Below, piece after piece: positions 7,480 through 15,737 of a DNA stretch of 18,790 nt (position 1 is its first letter; every line of letters starts with the position of its first letter). Below the pieces are notes generated by a model. The model was not told the origin of the DNA. It did no database searches and saw only the letters and a program-made list of their open reading frames with translations. Source of the DNA: Dehalococcoidia bacterium (GTDB lineage: Bacteria; Chloroflexota; Dehalococcoidia; Lucifugimonadales; SHYF01); the NCBI GenBank assembly GCA_009692985.1, contig SHYF01000008.1, positions 1-18,790 on the forward strand, written 5' to 3'. The position numbers were made by a program, and so were the translations under genes.

Positions 7480-7628
7480 CTCCTGGGAAGGCCGCCCATG
7501 AGCCTACGCCTACAGCACGGGAGCACTACTGCCAGGCCCACGGCGTAGCCTTCAAGCGGTACGAAAAGGAAGGCAAATCCTGGTACGCCCACGAGGGGCC
7601 AGACGGGAAGTGGTGTAGAGAGAAGTAG
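7479..7628 (+). pseudogene. Remnant of a small Cys/His-rich (zinc-binding-like) protein C-terminus
   Basis: Between an in-frame TAA (7476-7478) and a TAG (7626-7628) lies a 49-codon frame with no start codon or ribosome site near its beginning. It encodes EHYCQAHGVAFKRY and then WYAHEGPDGKWCREK. The pattern C-x2-H followed later by H-x7-C, with aromatic residues around it, looks like a small zinc-binding tail with coding character. I do not recognise a named family. It may be the 3' end of a decayed accessory gene whose upstream half was replaced by the repeat-rich DNA. Confidence 0.35.
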
Positions 7629-7686
7629 GCCAGATCTATGATAGAATCTTGCGTATGCTGCGTGTCTATATTGAAGGAGGCGTGCC

Positions 7687-8565
7687 GTGCAGGATTTTGA
7701 GTACGTAGCACCCACAACTCTTGCGGAGGCCATTCGCCTGATGAATGGGAATGGCCTCAGAACTAAAGCACTGGCCGGCGGAACGGACGTCCTTGTGCAG
7801 ATGCGAGGCCGTCGCTTTGCGATAGATCGTCTGGTAGACGTAAAGAATATCCCGGAACTCAATGAGCTATCATGCACCGAATCAGATGGCCTCACTGTGG
7901 GGGCAGCCGTTCCATGCTGCAACATATACGAAGACGTCATAATACAGCGTCTTTACCCAGGGCTGGTTGATGCCGCATCGCTCATAGGCGGTATTCAGAT
8001 ACAGAGCCGAGCCACAATTGGCGGCAACCTGTGCAACTCCGCTCCCAGCGGCGATACCATACCCGCGCTGATGGTCCAGGATGCCACTTGCGAAATAGCA
8101 GGACCCAACGGGCGGCGAACTGTCCCTGTGGTGCTCTTCTGCACCGGCCCTGGTCAGAATGTGCTTCAGCGTGGGGAGATTCTGGTAGCCTTGCGGCTCG
8201 CCGCGCCCAAAGCTAATTACGGCTCGCATTTTCTGCGGTTCATTCCACGGAACGAAATGGACATCGCCGTCGTGAACGTAGGGGCATCTGTCCTTCTTGA
8301 CCACGCCAAGCGGCGGATTGTGTCGGCCAAAATAGCCCTGGGATCCGTCGCGCCTACACCGGTGCTGGCCAGGAAGGCCATGGACTTTCTGGCTGGCAAA
8401 GAGGCCACAGAGGCAACGATAGAAGAGGCAGCCGAAGCTGCGAAAAGCGCCGCCCGCCCCATAGATGACATGCGCGGCACAATCAAGCACCGTGTCCATC
8501 TGGTAGGCGTTCTGACCAAGCGGGCGCTGCAAGGTGCCATATTGAGAGCCAGAGGAGAGGAATAG
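7687..8565 (+). CDS. FAD-binding medium subunit of a xanthine dehydrogenase/CODH-family Mo-hydroxylase (CoxM-like)
   Basis: The 292-residue protein belongs to the FAD_binding_5 / CO-dehydrogenase C-terminal family and passes electrons from the Fe-S subunit to FAD. Its two FAD pyrophosphate-binding motifs are visible: AGGTDVLVQMR (30-40) and TIGGNLCNSAPSGDT (110-124). The C-terminal part (about 180-285) has the CODH-FAD C domain with RFIPRNEMDIAVVNVG and DMRGTIKHRVHLVGVLT. The start is a GTG at 7687 with GAAGGAGG 6 nt upstream; this yields the usual DFEYVAPTTLAEA N-terminus. The gene ends 2 bp before the Fe-S subunit gene, so they form an operon in the order medium-small-large. The substrate cannot be assigned. 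Confidence 0.9.
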   Translation: MQDFEYVAPTTLAEAIRLMNGNGLRTKALAGGTDVLVQMRGRRFAIDRLVDVKNIPELNELSCTESDGLTVGAAVPCCNIYEDVIIQRLYPGLVDAASLIGGIQIQSRATIGGNLCNSAPSGDTIPALMVQDATCEIAGPNGRRTVPVVLFCTGPGQNVLQRGEILVALRLAAPKANYGSHFLRFIPRNEMDIAVVNVGASVLLDHAKRRIVSAKIALGSVAPTPVLARKAMDFLAGKEATEATIEEAAEAAKSAARPIDDMRGTIKHRVHLVGVLTKRALQGAILRARGEE

Positions 8566-8567
8566 TC

Positions 8568-9134
8568 ATGGGCGAAAGAGTACACGTGCGCACCAACATA
8601 AACGGCGACGCCGCCGACTTCCTGTGCGAGCCGCGTCAGAGCTTGCTTGAGGCTCTGCGAGACATACTCGGCCTGACAGGCACCAAGGAGGGCTGCAACG
8701 ATGGAAACTGCGGGGCATGCACCGTCATCATGGACGGCAGGATTCTCGATTCCTGCTGCGTGCTCGCTGTGGAGGCCGAGGGAAAGACCATAACCACAAT
8801 AGAGGGGATTGCGCCGCTGGATGGGCTGCATCCCATACAACAGGCGTTCCTGGAGGAGGCAGCCCTGCAGTGCGGCATCTGCACCCCTGGATTCATAGTC
8901 GCCGCCAAAGCACTGCTGGATCGGGAGCCGGATGCCGACGAGGCCCGCATACGCCACTGGCTGGCTGGCAACCTCTGCCGCTGCACCGGGTACGACAAGA
9001 TTGTGAGAGCTGTGCTGAAAGCAGGGGAAATGATGAAGCAAGGGCCTGCTATTGGCCAGAGGGCAGGTGTTCTGGGTGGCAAGGCCGGCGGCACGGAGGC
9101 CGGTAAATCGGTTGAAGATGTGTATATGGCCTGA
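8568..9134 (+). CDS. [2Fe-2S] small subunit of the Mo-hydroxylase (CoxS-like)
   Basis: This 188-residue electron-transfer subunit has two 2Fe-2S centres. The plant-ferredoxin-type domain supplies Cys43, Cys48 and Cys51 (GCNDGNCGAC) and a further Cys at 63 or 64. The helical domain supplies Cys102 and Cys105 (QCGICTPG) and Cys137 and Cys139 (NLCRCTGY). Family proteins are usually about 155-165 residues; here a Gly-rich tail from about 160 extends the end. The ATG lies 2 bp after the preceding stop with GGAGAGG upstream. A 186-bp gap containing a three-hairpin repeat separates it from the large-subunit gene. Confidence 0.93.
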   Translation: MGERVHVRTNINGDAADFLCEPRQSLLEALRDILGLTGTKEGCNDGNCGACTVIMDGRILDSCCVLAVEAEGKTITTIEGIAPLDGLHPIQQAFLEEAALQCGICTPGFIVAAKALLDREPDADEARIRHWLAGNLCRCTGYDKIVRAVLKAGEMMKQGPAIGQRAGVLGGKAGGTEAGKSVEDVYMA

Positions 9135-9176
9135 GCCATGCGGCAAGAATGCTCAGGCTGCTGATAAACGAGGAGG

Positions 9177-9265
9177 CCAGAGTCCCGACAGGTCGGGACT
9201 CTGGCGGGGGACTGGGGTGTCCCCCAGATATACTCTTATCCCACCTTCCTAACAGGAAGGGGGGC
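9177..9265 (+). repeat. Three-hairpin dispersed repeat, copy 1 (between the small- and large-subunit genes)
   Basis: Three hairpins stand in a row. The first is a perfect 13-bp palindrome with a 2-nt centre, 9177-9189 with 9192-9204. The second pairs GGGGGAC (9206-9212) with GTCCCCC (9219-9225). The third pairs CCTTCCT (9244-9250) with AGGAAGG (9254-9260). The reverse complement matches 15738-15822 in order, spacing and much of the sequence, so both are copies of one element family. In the cox-like mRNA it could attenuate large-subunit expression or protect the upstream message end. No transposase is present, so it resembles a REP- or MITE-like element. Confidence 0.7.
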
Positions 9266-9320
9266 AGGGGGATGGGAGAAGAGGGTTTTTCATCACCATT
9301 CTTTGTAAGGAGGTCGTTCC

Positions 9321-11636
9321 ATGACGATTACAGGCGAACGAGGGGTTGGGGCTTCACGATCGTATAAGGTGGTGGGCACTAGCCCCATCCGGCATGACGG
9401 CGTGGACAAGGTGACGGGTCGTGCCAGATACGGGGCAGATATCAACATGGCCGGGCTGCTCCACGGCAAGATACTCAGAAGCCCCCACGCACATGCGCGG
9501 ATCCGCTCCATAGATACGAGCAAGGCAGAAGCCCTGCCGGGGGTGAGGGCTGTGGCTACCGCCAAGGATTTCCCGATAGTGCAGATGCAGGAGCTCGACT
9601 TTGGAGGAGCCCAACGGAACTCGCGAATGATGGCGGACAACGACCTTGCTTACAGGAAGGTGCTATACCAGGGCCATGCGGTTGCGGCCGTAGCCGCTAC
9701 CAGCCCCCACATAGCCGAAGAAGCACTGGAGCTGATAAAGGTAGACTACGAGATTCTGCCCACAGTCCTCACGTGGAAAGATGCAATGAAGGAGAATGCG
9801 CCCCTACTCCATGAAAGCCTTACCAAGAGGTTCACCATGGACCGTTCCTCCCAAGGAAAGGACACGGGGGTCAGGAGCAATGTAGCAAGCCAAATCCAGT
9901 TCAAACTCGGTGACATAGAGCAAGGGTTCAGGGAAGCCGACGTTACAGTGGAGCGGGAGTTCACCACCCAGACGGTCCACCAGGGCTACATAGAGCCATT
10001 TGCCTGCACCGCCTCTTGGGGGCCTGATGGCAGGGTGACCATCTGGACCAGCACCCAGGGCATCTTTGGCATTCGGGAAACGGTCGCAGGGATTATGGAT
10101 ATAGCCGAGTCGGCAGTCAAGGTGGTTCCTATGGAGGTAGGCGGCGCTTTTGGTGGCAAGGGCATAGGGTACATGGAGCCAGTCGCAGCTGTCCTTTCCA
10201 AGAAGTCTGGCCATCCGGTAAAGATGGTGATGAGCCGCAAAGAGGTATTCCTAGGCACTGGCCCAACTTCAGCGGCCTTTATGCGGTGCAAGATAGGCGC
10301 CGACAAGAGCGGAAAGATCACGGCCGCAAAGCTGCATCTGGTCTACGAGGCAGGCGCCTATCCGGGGTCTCCGGTGGGAGGCGGAGCTTCCACCGGCCTG
10401 AGCGCATATAAAATAGACAATGTGCTGATTGACGGCTATGACGTGGTGTGCAACAAACAGAAGACGCAAGCCTACCGCGCACCAGGCCATCCCCAGGCTG
10501 CCTTTGCGGTGGAGCAGGTACTGGACGAGCTTGCGGAGAAGCTGGGCATGGACCCTATGGACCTGAGGCTGAAAAACGTTGCCAGGCAGGGCGACCGCGC
10601 CCCAACTGGTGTCCCCCACGCCCGCGTAGGGTTCAAAGAGGTGATGGAAGCAATGAAAGCCCATCCGCATTACAGCGCCCCTCTTGAGGGAATCAACCGC
10701 GGCCGGGGCATAGCTGTTGGATACCGGCTTAACGGAGGCGGAAGCGGGTCTTCGGCCACAATCAACGTCAACGCAGATGGCACCGTAAACGTAATCACTG
10801 GGTCAATGGACCTCTCTGGCACTCGTGTCTCCATTGCTATGCAGGTAGCCGAAGTGCTTGGAATTGCAGCTGAGGATGTTCTACCTCAGGTTGTGGACAC
10901 AGATTCCGTTGGCTGGACCGGAGGCTCCGGTGGAAGTCGCATCACATTCGACACTGGCCGAGCCGCCATCTCTGGGGCTGAAGATGTGCTCCGCAAGATG
11001 GCGCAGCGGGCTGCCCTGCTATGGGATGTGCAGGCTGAGGACGTGCAATTCAAAGATGGCGTCTTCTTCTGCGCTAAGAACCCAAAGGACAAGCTGAGTT
11101 TCAAGGAGTTGGCAGGCAAGCTCATGGCTACCGGCGGGCCCGTAACCTGCTCCGCCATGGACAAACAGGGAGGGGTTGGAGCCCAGCTAGCAGGGAACAT
11201 AGTGGACGTGAAGGTTGACCCGGAGACAGGCAAGGTGGATATCCTGCGTTACACCGCCTTTCTGGATGTCGGCAAGGCGGTCCATCCCGCATACGTGGAG
11301 GGGCAAATTCAGGGAGGCACACTCCAGGGCATAGGCTGGGCCTTGAACGAGGAGTACTTCTTCACTCCCGCTGGCGCCATGGCCAACTCCAGCTTCCTGG
11401 ATTACCGTATGCCTACCACGCTGGACTTGCCCATGATAGAGGCGGTGATCATTGAAGTTGCCAATCCGCGACATCCCTTCGGCGTCCGTGGAGTCGGCGA
11501 AGGGCCTATTGTGCCGCCACTGGCAGCCGTGGCCAACGCAGTCTACCGCGCCACAGGAGCCAGGATGTATGGGTTGCCCATGTCCCCCGGAGCCATTTTG
11601 GAAGCTGTGGAGGAACAACAGCCGAAAAAGAGATGA
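9321..11636 (+). CDS. Molybdopterin-binding large subunit of a xanthine dehydrogenase/aldehyde oxidase-family hydroxylase
   Basis: The 771-residue catalytic subunit contains the Ald_Xan_dh_C a/b hammerhead domain (about 30-155, from DKVTGRARYGADI) and the molybdopterin-binding domain (about 170-700). Landmarks are EVGGAFGGKG (272-281), AYRAPG (384-389) and GVGEGPIVPP, with the presumed catalytic Glu727. True aerobic CO dehydrogenases carry AYxCSFR at the middle site; AYRAPG therefore points to a different hydroxylase, perhaps for an N-heterocycle, aldehyde or acyl-CoA aromatic. AAGGAGG at 9307-9313 lies 7 nt before the ATG. It belongs to the operon starting at 7687 but has its own strong ribosome site after the hairpin repeat. 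No maturation genes (MocA- or CoxDEF-like) are in the window. Confidence 0.9.
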   Translation: MTITGERGVGASRSYKVVGTSPIRHDGVDKVTGRARYGADINMAGLLHGKILRSPHAHARIRSIDTSKAEALPGVRAVATAKDFPIVQMQELDFGGAQRNSRMMADNDLAYRKVLYQGHAVAAVAATSPHIAEEALELIKVDYEILPTVLTWKDAMKENAPLLHESLTKRFTMDRSSQGKDTGVRSNVASQIQFKLGDIEQGFREADVTVEREFTTQTVHQGYIEPFACTASWGPDGRVTIWTSTQGIFGIRETVAGIMDIAESAVKVVPMEVGGAFGGKGIGYMEPVAAVLSKKSGHPVKMVMSRKEVFLGTGPTSAAFMRCKIGADKSGKITAAKLHLVYEAGAYPGSPVGGGASTGLSAYKIDNVLIDGYDVVCNKQKTQAYRAPGHPQAAFAVEQVLDELAEKLGMDPMDLRLKNVARQGDRAPTGVPHARVGFKEVMEAMKAHPHYSAPLEGINRGRGIAVGYRLNGGGSGSSATINVNADGTVNVITGSMDLSGTRVSIAMQVAEVLGIAAEDVLPQVVDTDSVGWTGGSGGSRITFDTGRAAISGAEDVLRKMAQRAALLWDVQAEDVQFKDGVFFCAKNPKDKLSFKELAGKLMATGGPVTCSAMDKQGGVGAQLAGNIVDVKVDPETGKVDILRYTAFLDVGKAVHPAYVEGQIQGGTLQGIGWALNEEYFFTPAGAMANSSFLDYRMPTTLDLPMIEAVIIEVANPRHPFGVRGVGEGPIVPPLAAVANAVYRATGARMYGLPMSPGAILEAVEEQQPKKR

Positions 11637-11776
11637 AAGGGCGAGTAGCTGCGCAAATGGGGTCTGTATCCCAGGGATGCCGCAATAATCTGTTCCTTTG
11701 CGACCAGAGCTTTTCTTGCGGGACAATCCCCCGTTTCTGGCTGGGAAAACGCTTTGACCTGCTTTCGCGCCCAGAT

Positions 11777-12262
11777 TCATTCCCTGAAATTCACGTATTG
11801 TAACGGCTGTTCAATATCCATCTCTTTTAGGAAAGCGATCGTCGCCTGCAAGTCGTCGCGTTTCTTTGCTGACACCCGGAGTTCGGCCCCATGAATAACT
11901 ACCTGGACTTTGATTTTGGATCCTCGGACAGCTTTGCTGATTTTGCGTCCCAGGTCATCGTCAATTCCTTGCCGTATGACGATGTCTTGCTTGATGGTTC
12001 CGCCTGATGCGGTCTGTGCCGGTTTGAATTCCAACGCCCGCTGGTCAACATTTCGGCGGGCAAGGTACTTGTGGAGCAACTCCTCCATCTGGCCCATTTT
12101 CATGCTGTCGTCAGCGGTCACAGTGAGCGTGTTATCGGTGCGGTAGATATCACACTTTGTTCCTGCAAGGTCGAAGCGCTGTTTGATCTCTCGCCGCATT
12201 CCGTTGATTCCATTATCTACTTCCATAATGTCTGTTCTGGAGACCACATCAAACGAGGGCAT
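11777..12262 (-). CDS. yajQ: YajQ family nucleotide (cyclic-di-GMP)-binding protein
   Basis: The 161-residue protein starts MPSFDVVSRTDIMEVDNGIN and carries REIKQRFD, TVTADDSMKMGQ, IRQGIDDDLGRKISKAVR, KVQVVIHGAELRVSAKKRDDLQ and LQYVNFRE at its end. This is the complete two-domain YajQ family, reported to bind nucleotides including cyclic di-GMP in some bacteria. I chose the ATG at 12262 because AGGAGG lies 9 nt upstream and the N-terminus is the family one. A longer in-frame version starting at 12298 would precede the ribosome site, and an ATG 7 nt upstream is out of frame. It is convergent with the Mo-hydroxylase operon and lies 116 bp downstream of the metalloprotease gene on the same strand. 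Confidence 0.95.
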   Translation of the reverse strand: MPSFDVVSRTDIMEVDNGINGMRREIKQRFDLAGTKCDIYRTDNTLTVTADDSMKMGQMEELLHKYLARRNVDQRALEFKPAQTASGGTIKQDIVIRQGIDDDLGRKISKAVRGSKIKVQVVIHGAELRVSAKKRDDLQATIAFLKEMDIEQPLQYVNFRE

Positions 12263-12378
12263 CTGGCATAACCTCCTGCAAACGGTTAGATAGAGCAACT
12301 AGTCGAGATCAAATATGCGCAACATAATCCATGCGCTAGGCATAGCCATTGATAGACACCAAGCTAGACACGCAACTC

Positions 12379-12921
12379 TTATCGAATTGCCTTGAGCAGG
12401 CCCTCCTCTGTAATAACCCACCGCCAACCACGAGTCGCCAGCCGGTAGTGCGGCACTCCGGCCTTTCGAAATCTGCGGTAGACTTTCCATTGTTTGCCAC
12501 CACTGTCTTTCACAACATCTGCAACTGCAAATCGGAACGTCTGGAGAGGTGGCACGTCTGGGACGCCATACTCTTCGGCGACCAGTAACGCACCCTCCCT
12601 GTATCCGAAGTCGTACCGGAGCAGCCCTAGCTGTGCTCCAAGCCTCAGTCCATCTGCCAACCGGACCCAGAAGCTTCTGGAATGCCCTTCGTGGCCATTC
12701 CCCTGTGCGTGGGCAATTTCATGGGCTAAGAGGTACCAGAGGCGGTCGTGGTCGCTTTGCATTTCAGCACGCCCGATGCGTATGTGACGATTAACGGGGT
12801 CCCAGTCGCCACCCTTGCCTCGGCGGAGATAGATAGGCGGAATAAACTGAAAGCTGCAGGATGCGGCGACTTCGTGGGCCAGTTGGGTCAGATCATCCGC
12901 ACACTCTGCGCCTATTCTCAT
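12379..12921 (-). CDS. HExxH zinc metalloprotease-like protein (SprT/YgjP-like)
   Basis: The 180-residue product has LLAHEIAHAQGNGHEGHSRSFW (starting near 64). His67, Glu68 and His71 form the zinc site, and His77 or His80 is the candidate third ligand before the FW pair that also ends the YgjP and SprT motifs. The N-terminal part predicts a small alpha/beta fold (IYLRRGKGGDWDPVNRHIRIG). The C-terminal 80 residues (KQWKVYRRFRKAGVPHYRLATRGWRW) are basic and aromatic-rich and not recognised. It has no signal peptide or membrane segment, so it is cytoplasmic. It starts 12 bp after the M16 peptidase stop, so the two are likely one transcript. No strong ribosome site is visible, suggesting translational coupling. 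The exact family is uncertain and the substrate is unknown. Confidence 0.75.
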   Translation of the reverse strand: MRIGAECADDLTQLAHEVAASCSFQFIPPIYLRRGKGGDWDPVNRHIRIGRAEMQSDHDRLWYLLAHEIAHAQGNGHEGHSRSFWVRLADGLRLGAQLGLLRYDFGYREGALLVAEEYGVPDVPPLQTFRFAVADVVKDSGGKQWKVYRRFRKAGVPHYRLATRGWRWVITEEGLLKAIR

Positions 12922-12933
12922 TGGAGATTCTGT

Positions 12934-15597
12934 TTAGACGGTGGTAACAACGCGCCCTTCGTAATCCACATGCAGCAGGGGAAGTCCCAGCTTTTGAAGT
13001 CCGGGCTCCACCACGGCCCGGTCTCCCACGATAAGAATGGCCGATTGGTTGATATCAATCCAATTGCGGGCAACGCGCCGTATATCGGCCAGGGAGACAG
13101 CCTCGTACTTGGCCTGTGCGGTGCGATAGTAGTCGTCTGGCAGATCGAATGCCACGAGCCGGGCGAGTTGGTTCAGCGTCTGGGATGGCGTCTCGAAGGC
13201 CGAGGGAAGCTGTCGAAGCAAAGACGTGCGGGCGTCGTCGAGTTCCGCTGTTTCCACAGGCCGGCTCGCGGCGATCTCCCTGAACTCCTTCAATGTCTCT
13301 TGGACGGACTCAGAAGTCACCGCTGTTTGAACTGCGCCGCCGGCCATCACGACTGATCCGTTTTGGTACCAGTCAATGGATGACCGGTAGCCATAGCTAT
13401 ATCCTTTGTCCTGCCGGAGATTCGAGTTCAACCGTGACGTAAACTGGCCTCCAAACAGCGAGTCTAGCAATGTAATGGCGAAATAGTCCGGGTGATGACG
13501 GGGCAGGCTCACCGCACCCAGGCGGATCACGGATTGGGCCGCCCCGGGCTTGTCCAGCAAGAAAAGAGTAGTGGCGCTCAGCTGCGTTGCCGGTGGCGTC
13601 GCGACATCCTGACTGGACGTTCCGTTTGCCCTCCAACTTCCCAGGCATCGTTCCGCGAGCTTCATTACCTCGCTGAGTGATGTATCGCCGGTCACTACGA
13701 GTGCGGTATTGTTGGGGCGGAACCGGGCTTGATAAAATCCGACCATCTGTTCACGCGACATGGCAGCGATGGAGCTTTCGGTGCCAATGATTGGATGGCC
13801 ATAAGGCGAGCCGCCGCCCAGCAATAAGGCTGGCCCGACGAGCGACGCTAGGCTGGCGGCATCGTCCCGCTGCCGCCTGATGTTCGTCAGTCGCTCCCGG
13901 CGAAGGCGGTCCAACTCTTGCACAGGGAAGGTCGCGTGCTGGACCAGGTCTGCAACCAACTCCAACGCCTTTGGCCAGTACCGGGAGAGCGACTCTGTGG
14001 CCAGCACAGTCAGTTCCCTGCCTGGCCCTGCGGAGAGTCTGCTGCCAATGAACTCGAACTCGTCCGCTATCTGGCTGCTGGTGCGGCTGAGCGTGCCTTC
14101 TTGGAGCATTGCCGTGGTGAATGCCGCCAGGCCAGGTTGGCCTGCCAAATCCGCATCAGCACCCGCTTTGATCACCAGGCCAAAGGCAACCATTGGGACA
14201 GTGTGGTTCTCTGCCACCAGGACTTCCAGGCCATTGGACAAGCGGTGGCGCTGCGGTACCGGCGGCAGGAAGCTTCCCTGTGCTGCGGGCTTAGGCTTCA
14301 CAGCCCTGTCTGCCGGTGAAAAGACGTTCGCCTTAGCTGATTGTGGCAGCACAAAGAGTCGCACATTGGTGTCCCGCAGATACGCCGCTGCGACGCGCTG
14401 GACATCATCCGGTTGCACGGCGAGGTATCTGTCCATGTCTTGATTGATCAAGCCGGGGTCGCCCGCAAAGACGTTGAAAGAGTTTAGGCGATTGGCGCGC
14501 CCAGAGAAACCGCCAACGCTCGCCATCTGTTGAACGATGCGTGTCTCCACGTGGTTCTTCGCTCTGGCAAGCTCTTCAGAGGTAGGCGCTTGGGCGCGCA
14601 TACGCTCAATTTCTTCCAGGGCTGCGTCTTCGACCTCGCGGGCCGAATGCCCAGCGGCGGCCGTTACCTCTACCTGGAACTCTCCGGCGAGCGTCGCCGG
14701 GCTGTAATAGGCGCTGACGTTCTGGGCAATTTTACGCTCGTACACCAGGGTCCTATGAAGGCGGGAGGTTCGGCCATCGCCCAGGAGGAAGGCCAGAAGG
14801 CTAAGAGCGGGCTCGTCCGGGTGGAACCGGGGTACTGCAGGCCATACGATGTATGAGCGCGGCAGAGTAACCCGATCATACATAGTGCGGCGTACCCCGC
14901 CCTTCAGAGACGACGCAATGGCGTGAGGGCGCAGCACACGTTCCCCAGGGACAATGTCCCAGAAATATCGCTCGACGATCTCGCGAGCGCGGTCGGGCTG
15001 GATGTCCCCGGCGATGCAAAGGCTGGCATTGGTGGGCGTATAGAACCGCCGGAAGAATGTCTCCACATCCTCAAGGGACGCCGCATCCAGGTCCGCAGTG
15101 TAGCCAATGGTGGGCCAGTGGTATGGGTGAGGCAACGGATAGGTTGCCTCTTGCAGCAGGATGTCCGCCATGCCATATGGGCGGTTCTCATAGCTCTGGC
15201 GCCTTTCATTCTTCACAACGTCGCGCTGGATGTCGAAGCGGCGCTGGTCCAGGGCGTCCAGCAAGAATCCCATGCGGTCCGCCTCCAGCCACAATGCCAA
15301 CTCCAGGTGGCTGGAAGGAAGATTCTCCCAGTAGTTGGTCCGGTCCTGTGTGGTGGAACCGTTCAGGTTCGCCCCAATCTTTTGGAGCGGCTCGAAGAAG
15401 CTCCGATTGTGATTCTTTGACCCCTCGAACATGACGTGCTCAAAGAGGTGCGCGAAACCGGTCTTGCCAGGTTCTTCATTGCGTGAGCCAACGTGGTACC
15501 AGACGTTGACAGACACCAGAGGCAGTGAACTATCCTGGTGCAGAATTACGTCCAGGCCGTTGGGCAACGTGAACTTTTCGAAAACTATAGGTTCCAT
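12934..15597 (-). CDS. M16 (pitrilysin/insulinase) family zinc peptidase, fused two-domain form
   Basis: The 887-residue protein joins two M16 halves. The N-terminal half (about 1-430) has the inverted zinc motif HLFEH (His50, Glu53, His54) and the third ligand Glu131 in NERRQSYENRP, with the usual 76-residue gap. The second half (about 445-885) starts LSNGLEVLVAENHTVPMV and has FYQARFRPNNTALVVTGD, but where the zinc motif should be it reads AAFTTAMLQEG, so it is the non-catalytic partner. Together they form the clam-shell chamber that degrades small peptides. There is no signal peptide at MEPIVFEKFTLPNGL, which suggests a cytoplasmic location. The ATG at 15597 gives the standard N-terminus; no strong Shine-Dalgarno is visible. 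Fusions of this kind usually occur as two separate genes or one long gene; both are known. Confidence 0.92.
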   Translation of the reverse strand: MEPIVFEKFTLPNGLDVILHQDSSLPLVSVNVWYHVGSRNEEPGKTGFAHLFEHVMFEGSKNHNRSFFEPLQKIGANLNGSTTQDRTNYWENLPSSHLELALWLEADRMGFLLDALDQRRFDIQRDVVKNERRQSYENRPYGMADILLQEATYPLPHPYHWPTIGYTADLDAASLEDVETFFRRFYTPTNASLCIAGDIQPDRAREIVERYFWDIVPGERVLRPHAIASSLKGGVRRTMYDRVTLPRSYIVWPAVPRFHPDEPALSLLAFLLGDGRTSRLHRTLVYERKIAQNVSAYYSPATLAGEFQVEVTAAAGHSAREVEDAALEEIERMRAQAPTSEELARAKNHVETRIVQQMASVGGFSGRANRLNSFNVFAGDPGLINQDMDRYLAVQPDDVQRVAAAYLRDTNVRLFVLPQSAKANVFSPADRAVKPKPAAQGSFLPPVPQRHRLSNGLEVLVAENHTVPMVAFGLVIKAGADADLAGQPGLAAFTTAMLQEGTLSRTSSQIADEFEFIGSRLSAGPGRELTVLATESLSRYWPKALELVADLVQHATFPVQELDRLRRERLTNIRRQRDDAASLASLVGPALLLGGGSPYGHPIIGTESSIAAMSREQMVGFYQARFRPNNTALVVTGDTSLSEVMKLAERCLGSWRANGTSSQDVATPPATQLSATTLFLLDKPGAAQSVIRLGAVSLPRHHPDYFAITLLDSLFGGQFTSRLNSNLRQDKGYSYGYRSSIDWYQNGSVVMAGGAVQTAVTSESVQETLKEFREIAASRPVETAELDDARTSLLRQLPSAFETPSQTLNQLARLVAFDLPDDYYRTAQAKYEAVSLADIRRVARNWIDINQSAILIVGDRAVVEPGLQKLGLPLLHVDYEGRVVTTV

Positions 15598-15737
15598 ATA
15601 TTGCTACTCGCTCTTCAATAAGCTCAGCCTTGTCCCAAAAGTCTCTGACCCCACCCTCCTTCGGCAGGATCAGGACAGGCTCTACGTCCCCCTCTCCGAT
15701 GCGGAGCTTTGTTCCGAAACTCCTTTACCTAACCCCC

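Larger units (their letters stand above)
7159..7686. other. 528-bp spacer without an intact gene
   Basis: The spacer separates the SRAP gene from the Mo-hydroxylase operon. It holds short direct repeats with roughly 10-bp phasing (7191-7480), a remnant reading frame with Cys/His pairs (7479-7628), and a possible -10 TAGAAT at 7642-7647 before the FAD-subunit gene. The -35 for that element is not recognisable. No convincing terminator hairpin follows SRAP. Open frames here on either strand lack start signals or family features. Confidence 0.5.

Noticed and set aside
8217..9146. 309-codon minus-strand frame across the FAD and Fe-S subunit genes
   Set aside because: It is antisense to two genes with complete cofactor motifs; no ribosome site or recognisable domain.
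9177..9204. Perfect palindrome as a dimeric regulator operator
   Set aside because: It is one hairpin of a larger repeated three-hairpin element also found at 15738-15822, with different bases in this arm, which argues against a sequence-specific operator.
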